A stretch of DNA of 14,957 bases. It comes from JAFGBZ01 sp043817715. GTDB lineage: Archaea; Iainarchaeota; Iainarchaeia; Iainarchaeales; JAFGBZ01. Of the stretch, positions 11,820 to 14,957 are shown in pieces. Under the pieces are notes generated by a model, which saw only the letters and a program-made list of their open reading frames with translations, had not been told where the DNA came from and made no database searches. Positions within the stretch are counted from its first letter, which is position 1. The number at the start of each line of letters is the position of its first letter. The DNA lies in NCBI GenBank assembly GCA_043817715.1, contig JBDRGO010000003.1, forward strand, positions 1-14,957, given 5' to 3'. Made by a program: the position numbers and the translations under genes.

Positions 11820-13073
11820 TTATTTTCCCCTCATTTCTTTAATTATTTTTTCCGCGTTTCCCTGTGAAATATTTTTTTCTGAAATCATTTTTTCCGCTGT
11901 TTTTTCGATTTCTTTTCCTTTTGCCCCTGCATTGAATGCAATGTTTTTTGCATGCAAACGCATATGCCCTTTCTGAATTCCTTCAGTTGTAATTGCATTC
12001 ATTGCTGCAAAATTCTGCGCCAATCCAACGCAAGCCATAATGCATTCCAGTTCTTTTACATTATTTATTTCCATTAATTTAATGCATGCGCTTGCGGAAG
12101 GATTTACTTTTGTTGCTCCGCCCACAATTCCGATTTGAATTGGAATTTCAATTTCGCCTATAAGGTTTCCTTCTGCATCTTTATAATATTTTGTTACAGG
12201 CATGTATTTTCCTTCTCTGCATGCAAAACAATGCACTCCTGCCTCTATTGCCCTGAAATCATTTCCTGTTGCAATTGCCACAGCGTCAATTCCATTCATT
12301 ATTCCTTTATTATGCGTTGCCGCCCTGAATTCGCTTAATTTTGCAAATTCATTTGCTTCAATAATTGACTGGATTATTTTTTCTGCTTCATTCCTGTTTT
12401 CATTTAATTTTTCCTTTTTCCATACTGCTTTTGCCTTCACTTTCCTGTAAATTGCATTATTTGAAATGATTTTCATTAACGCAGTTCCCTGCGTTAATTC
12501 CTCCAGTTTTGGCGCAAGTTTTTCAAGCAATGAATTGACCGTGTTTGCGCCCATTGCGTCCTTGCAGTCAACAATTAAATGCACTTCAATCCATTTTTCT
12601 TTCAGCTTTTTTGCAGTGATTTTTTTTGCCCCTCCGCCGAGTTTTTCAAGAATTGAATCATTGCCTGAAATAAATTCAATTAATTCTTTTTCTTTTTCCT
12701 TAATTAATTCCACTGCTTTTTTTTCCTTAACTTCAGTCAGTAAAATCTGTCCAATCATCAATGAATCCTCTGCTTTTGCCTCAAACCCAGAGCTTAACTT
12801 GGCTGCCTTTGAAGCAGCCGCAACAATTGATGATTCTTCTGTTGCCATTGGAATTAAAACAGGTTTTCCATTGATTACAAAATTCACTGCAATTCCAATG
12901 GGAAAAGTTATTCCGCCAATTACATTTTCAATCATTCTGTCTGCATTTTCTTTTCCAAGTGAACCGAAATTATTTATTTTATCAATTTCTTCTTTTGCAA
13001 TGCCTGAATCAATCAGTTTTTTCTGCCTTTCTTCAATGCTTAGCTTATAGAAGCCGCTTAGTTCAGAATTCAT
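11820..13073 (-). CDS. Hydroxymethylglutaryl-CoA reductase, class II type
   Basis: This 417-aa enzyme reduces HMG-CoA to mevalonate. It opens MNSELSGFYKLS, and MIENVIGGITFPIGIAVNF (47-65) is the class II signature, followed by MATEESSIVAAAS (76-88). Catalytic residues by comparison with the Pseudomonas mevalonii enzyme are the E79/E80 pair, K256 (HNKGIMNG), D272 (TGNDFRAIEAG) and H370 (KGHMRLHAKNIA). DCKDAMGANTVN (169-180) is the nucleotide-binding motif. The start is ATG 13073 with AAGGT about 6-7 nt upstream. A frame extension to a TTG at 13106 runs through the promoter and is not used. A TATA box is at 13108-13118. Class II enzymes are typical of bacteria and of some archaea, so this gene may be an old transfer. 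Cofactor preference cannot be decided here. Confidence 0.95.
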   Translation of the reverse strand: MNSELSGFYKLSIEERQKKLIDSGIAKEEIDKINNFGSLGKENADRMIENVIGGITFPIGIAVNFVINGKPVLIPMATEESSIVAAASKAAKLSSGFEAKAEDSLMIGQILLTEVKEKKAVELIKEKEKELIEFISGNDSILEKLGGGAKKITAKKLKEKWIEVHLIVDCKDAMGANTVNSLLEKLAPKLEELTQGTALMKIISNNAIYRKVKAKAVWKKEKLNENRNEAEKIIQSIIEANEFAKLSEFRAATHNKGIMNGIDAVAIATGNDFRAIEAGVHCFACREGKYMPVTKYYKDAEGNLIGEIEIPIQIGIVGGATKVNPSASACIKLMEINNVKELECIMACVGLAQNFAAMNAITTEGIQKGHMRLHAKNIAFNAGAKGKEIEKTAEKMISEKNISQGNAEKIIKEMRGK

Positions 13074-13107
13074 TCCAATACCTTGAATATAAAAAGTTTT
13101 AAACAAC

Positions 13108-13118
13108 TATTTAAATAA
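13108..13118 (-). promoter_or_regulatory. TATA box of the HMG-CoA reductase promoter
   Basis: TTATTTAAATA on the minus strand is centred 40 nt before the reductase ATG. Standard archaeal spacing puts the transcript start near 13087 and leaves a ~14-nt leader that contains the AAGGT ribosome-binding site. The same core (TTATTTAAA) is found before the NAD kinase gene. This may be the main promoter of the mevalonate genes to the left. Confidence 0.55.
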
Positions 13119-13139
13119 CTTCGTCAAAAGCTTAAATTT

Positions 13140-13159
13140 ATTACGTTATTTAACGTAAT
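13140..13159. repeat. 9-bp palindrome at the end of the NAD kinase gene
   Basis: ATTACGTTA and TAACGTAAT are perfect inverse complements with a 2-nt centre, overlapping the NAD kinase stop codon (13152-13150). It is ~22 nt upstream of the HMG-CoA reductase TATA box. A near-perfect palindrome with such a short centre is more like a dimeric repressor or activator site than a terminator hairpin. A role in controlling the reductase promoter is inference. Confidence 0.5.
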
Positions 13160-13920
13160 TTAATCAGTTTTGCTATTGGTCCTTTTTTTATTACTAGCTC
13201 TTTTTTTACTGGGTATCTTCTTTGGCCGTCAATTACCACTTCTACTTCGCCTCTTTCAAAATGGTATGCCCTGATGACAAAAGTGTCAGGCACAATTATT
13301 GAGTTGTTTTTTAAGTCAATTGAATTGAATTCAACAAACCCGAAAATATTTGGCTGGGATTTAATTACCGGTCCTCCTGCTGAAACATTATGCCCTGTTG
13401 ACCCTGTTGGAGTGCATATAAGAAATCCGTCGCTTCCCTGCGTTCCGATAAATTCATTATCCAAATCAATCCTGTACCTTATTAATCTTCCCGCATGCTT
13501 TGGAACCAATGTAATGTCATTTAATGCAGGAGGCAGTATGGTTCCGTCTGCCAATGCCCTTAAACGGGTTAATTCAGTTATTTCAAATTTTCCTTCAGTG
13601 AAGTCATCAATTTTTTTCCAGAAACTGCTTTCAGTTTCTTCCAGCAAATACCCTTTTCTTCCGAAATTCACCCCTAATACAGGAATGTCTTTTCTTAATT
13701 TATGGAATGTTGCCAGAAGCGAGCCGTCCCCGCCAAAACTCAGCACTGCATCGCAGTTGAATTCGCTTAAAAAATACTTTCCTTTTTTCGGATGGAATTT
13801 TTTATTCAGCTGAATCTGAATTCCTTTTTTTTCAAAATACTGGATTGCCTTTTCCGCGGCGGCAATTGCTTTTGGACTGTTCTGTTTTCCATGAATTCCG
13901 ATTACTTTCAGCTTAGGCAT
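13150..13920 (-). CDS. NAD kinase
   Basis: This 256-aa ATP-NAD kinase makes NADP from NAD. Motifs are complete. SFGGDGSLLATFHKL (61-75) carries the catalytic GGDG, PALNDITLVPK (131-141) the N-D motif, and GSDGFLICTPTGSTGHNVSAGGPV (from 162) the conserved nucleotide-binding block. The ATG at 13920 has no ribosome-binding site. A TATA box (TTATTTAAAC, 13952-13943) is centred ~28 nt upstream, so the transcript is probably leaderless. Its product can supply NADPH for reductive steps, but the gene has its own promoter and need not belong to the mevalonate unit. It ends LIKLR-stop within a palindrome. Confidence 0.95.
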   Translation of the reverse strand: MPKLKVIGIHGKQNSPKAIAAAEKAIQYFEKKGIQIQLNKKFHPKKGKYFLSEFNCDAVLSFGGDGSLLATFHKLRKDIPVLGVNFGRKGYLLEETESSFWKKIDDFTEGKFEITELTRLRALADGTILPPALNDITLVPKHAGRLIRYRIDLDNEFIGTQGSDGFLICTPTGSTGHNVSAGGPVIKSQPNIFGFVEFNSIDLKNNSIIVPDTFVIRAYHFERGEVEVVIDGQRRYPVKKELVIKKGPIAKLIKLR

Positions 13921-13942
13921 ATGAAATTTTTAGAATAAAAGA

Positions 13943-13952
13943 GTTTAAATAA
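13943..13952 (-). promoter_or_regulatory. TATA box of a probable leaderless NAD kinase transcript
   Basis: TTATTTAAAC on the minus strand is centred about 28 nt before the NAD kinase ATG. That is the distance from an archaeal TATA box to the transcription start, and no GGTG-type site precedes the ATG. Together these indicate initiation at or next to the start codon. Confidence 0.55.
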
Positions 13953-13991
13953 GGTTATAATTCAGAAAACTAATTGTTTAATTGTTCCTTT

Positions 13992-14011
13992 ATTTTAATA
14001 TTCATTAAAAT
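13992..14011. repeat. 8-bp AT-only hairpin downstream of the HETIH protein gene
   Basis: ATTTTAAT (13992-13999) and ATTAAAAT (14004-14011) pair around a 4-nt loop, ~10 nt after the stop of the 305-aa gene. An all-AT hairpin can arise easily in this composition. A weak transcription-end role is possible, but it lacks a clear T-tract on the coding strand. Confidence 0.25.
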
Positions 14012-14020
14012 TAATTTGTT

Positions 14021-14938
14021 TTATGCTGCTTTTCTTTGTTGTGGTAGAATAAGCTGAGCTAACCCGATTTCAGTTAATGTTTCTTCATGGGTTTTTCCCT
14101 TTGTTCTCTCATAAATATAATCCCACCTTTTTCCTTCCGGAACAAATTTGTAAACCCATTGCCCTATTTTTTTTCCTGTTGAATAAACCCAGTAAGGTTC
14201 CTCATATTCGGGGGGCTGTGTTGGTTTTCTTTCTGAATCTTTTTCCAAACCTGGTCTTCTGTCTAATTCATTCTTAGTTGGAAACCCTACTTTTTTGTCA
14301 ATTTTAAAGATTCCTTTTTCTAATCCATAAACCCTGTCTGCAGCTTCAGCGAAAGGGACATCGATTTGGATTATTCCCATTTCCTGTAATGCATGAATAG
14401 TTTCATGAATTGGAGTGGTTGCTGAGTACTCAACTTTGTTAAAACCTTTTCTCATCTGCATTTTTCCTTTTTCTGTAGCTATCCCTGGATAAATAGTGCC
14501 TTCTTCTGAAAGATAACCATGCAATTCTTTGCCTTCATTATGAATATGTTTAAGTGCCTTTTTTGGGTCTCTGCTTTCTGGTTTTAATGCACTTCTAATT
14601 GATACTGATGTTTTTGCAAATCTTGATTCAATTCTTCTTTTTAGAGATTCGCGTTGTTCTGGTGTTAGCCTGCTTCCAAAAATTTTAACTGCAAAATCAA
14701 TCTGTCCTCTTACTTGATTTATTTCTTTGGGGCTTAGTCTTGTGCCAAAAATTCTTCCTCTTTGGGTAGGCAAAGGCGTGCCCCTGTGCTTATCAGAGCT
14801 ATTCACTAGTTCCCTTTTTCTATACCATGTACTGCTTAAAAATCTTTCCCCCAGCTTTGAAACTGCTTCCCTTAAAGCTTTAGGATTAACTCCTCTGGGA
14901 ATTCTTCCGGTTCTAATAAAATAACTTGCAGGGCTCAT
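14021..14938 (-). CDS. Uncharacterised protein with a HETIH zinc-metallopeptidase-like motif
   Basis: This 305-aa frame runs from ATG 14938, but the frame stays open to the right edge (LLNGRR precedes the Met). The true start may lie outside the window. A GGAAGAAGG stretch sits immediately before the ATG and is too close to be a good ribosome-binding site. The N-terminal half is basic and Arg/Ser-rich (e.g. KLGERFLSSTWYRKREL). Around residues 174-182, TTPIHETIHALQEMGI carries HExxH (H178, E179, H182), and an acidic FAEAADR follows 14-16 residues later, where a third zinc ligand would be expected (E198). The C-terminus is aromatic and charged (YWVYSTGKKIGQWVYKF). No signal peptide or membrane segment is seen. 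I do not recognise the family; a zincin-like protease or a toxin/late-domain relic are possibilities. Confidence 0.55.
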   Translation of the reverse strand: MSPASYFIRTGRIPRGVNPKALREAVSKLGERFLSSTWYRKRELVNSSDKHRGTPLPTQRGRIFGTRLSPKEINQVRGQIDFAVKIFGSRLTPEQRESLKRRIESRFAKTSVSIRSALKPESRDPKKALKHIHNEGKELHGYLSEEGTIYPGIATEKGKMQMRKGFNKVEYSATTPIHETIHALQEMGIIQIDVPFAEAADRVYGLEKGIFKIDKKVGFPTKNELDRRPGLEKDSERKPTQPPEYEEPYWVYSTGKKIGQWVYKFVPEGKRWDYIYERTKGKTHEETLTEIGLAQLILPQQRKAA

Positions 14939-14957
14939 CCTTCTTCCATTAAGTAAA

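Noticed and set aside
11740..11820. Long T runs on the plus strand as transcription terminators
   Set aside because: All genes here are on the minus strand, where these are A runs; archaeal terminators need T on the coding strand.
12466..13050. 194-codon plus-strand frame opposite HMG-CoA reductase, and a similar 179-codon frame at 13274-13813 opposite NAD kinase
   Set aside because: Both are shadows of well-conserved minus-strand genes with hydrophobic, low-complexity content and no start signals.

Overview
This is an AT-rich archaeal window in which every confident gene lies on the minus strand. The genes use strong Shine-Dalgarno sites of the form GGTG(A) about 5-8 nt before the start, and TATA-like boxes precede several of them. 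The archaeal assignment rests on the biosynthetic content. The window encodes an almost complete archaeal-type (aconitase X / UbiD-like decarboxylase) mevalonate pathway, plus the DUF35 protein that in archaea bridges thiolase and HMG-CoA synthase. The compact layout and low GC would fit a small-genome (DPANN-like) archaeon, but the sequence alone does not fix the lineage.

Reading in the direction of transcription (right to left): a HETIH zinc-protease-like protein (14938-14021, frame open to the right edge); NAD kinase (13920-13150); class II HMG-CoA reductase (13073-11820); HMG-CoA synthase (11707-10664); a frameshifted LAGLIDADG homing endonuclease gene (10667-9440); acetoacetyl-CoA thiolase (9440-8280); DUF35 Zn-ribbon/OB protein (8275-7871); an RHH/RelE toxin-antitoxin pair (7797-7290); a duplicated 5' fragment of mevalonate kinase followed by a GC-rich double hairpin (7284-7172); intact mevalonate kinase (7165-6230); UbiX flavin prenyltransferase (6214-5645); VapBC (5583-4930); the UbiD-like decarboxylase (4918-3653); a duplicated 5' fragment of the LpdD-like gene (3623-3447); an AbiEi/AbiEii-like module (3411-2097); the intact LpdD-like gene (2095-1616); a 35-aa mini-ORF resembling that gene's C-terminus (1611-1504); the phosphomevalonate dehydratase large subunit (1449-274); and the start of its small subunit (164-1, off the left edge).

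Functionally, the core genes take acetyl-CoA to isopentenyl phosphate. Thiolase, DUF35 and HMG-CoA synthase make HMG-CoA, and HMG-CoA reductase makes mevalonate. Mevalonate kinase makes mevalonate 5-phosphate, the aconitase X pair dehydrates it, and the UbiD-like enzyme decarboxylates the product. UbiX makes the prenyl-FMN cofactor, and an LpdD-like protein may handle it. Isopentenyl phosphate kinase is not in the window.

The striking feature is that this presumably essential operon carries four selfish-looking modules at gene junctions: three different toxin-antitoxin types and one homing endonuclease. At three of the four junctions the 5' end of a host gene is duplicated: a 42-bp perfect repeat for the LpdD-like gene, a 56-bp perfect repeat for mevalonate kinase, and a recoded MRSVS start for thiolase. 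In each case the functional downstream gene restarts directly behind the inserted material with a fresh ribosome-binding site. This recurring start regeneration is the main candidate for something undescribed here.
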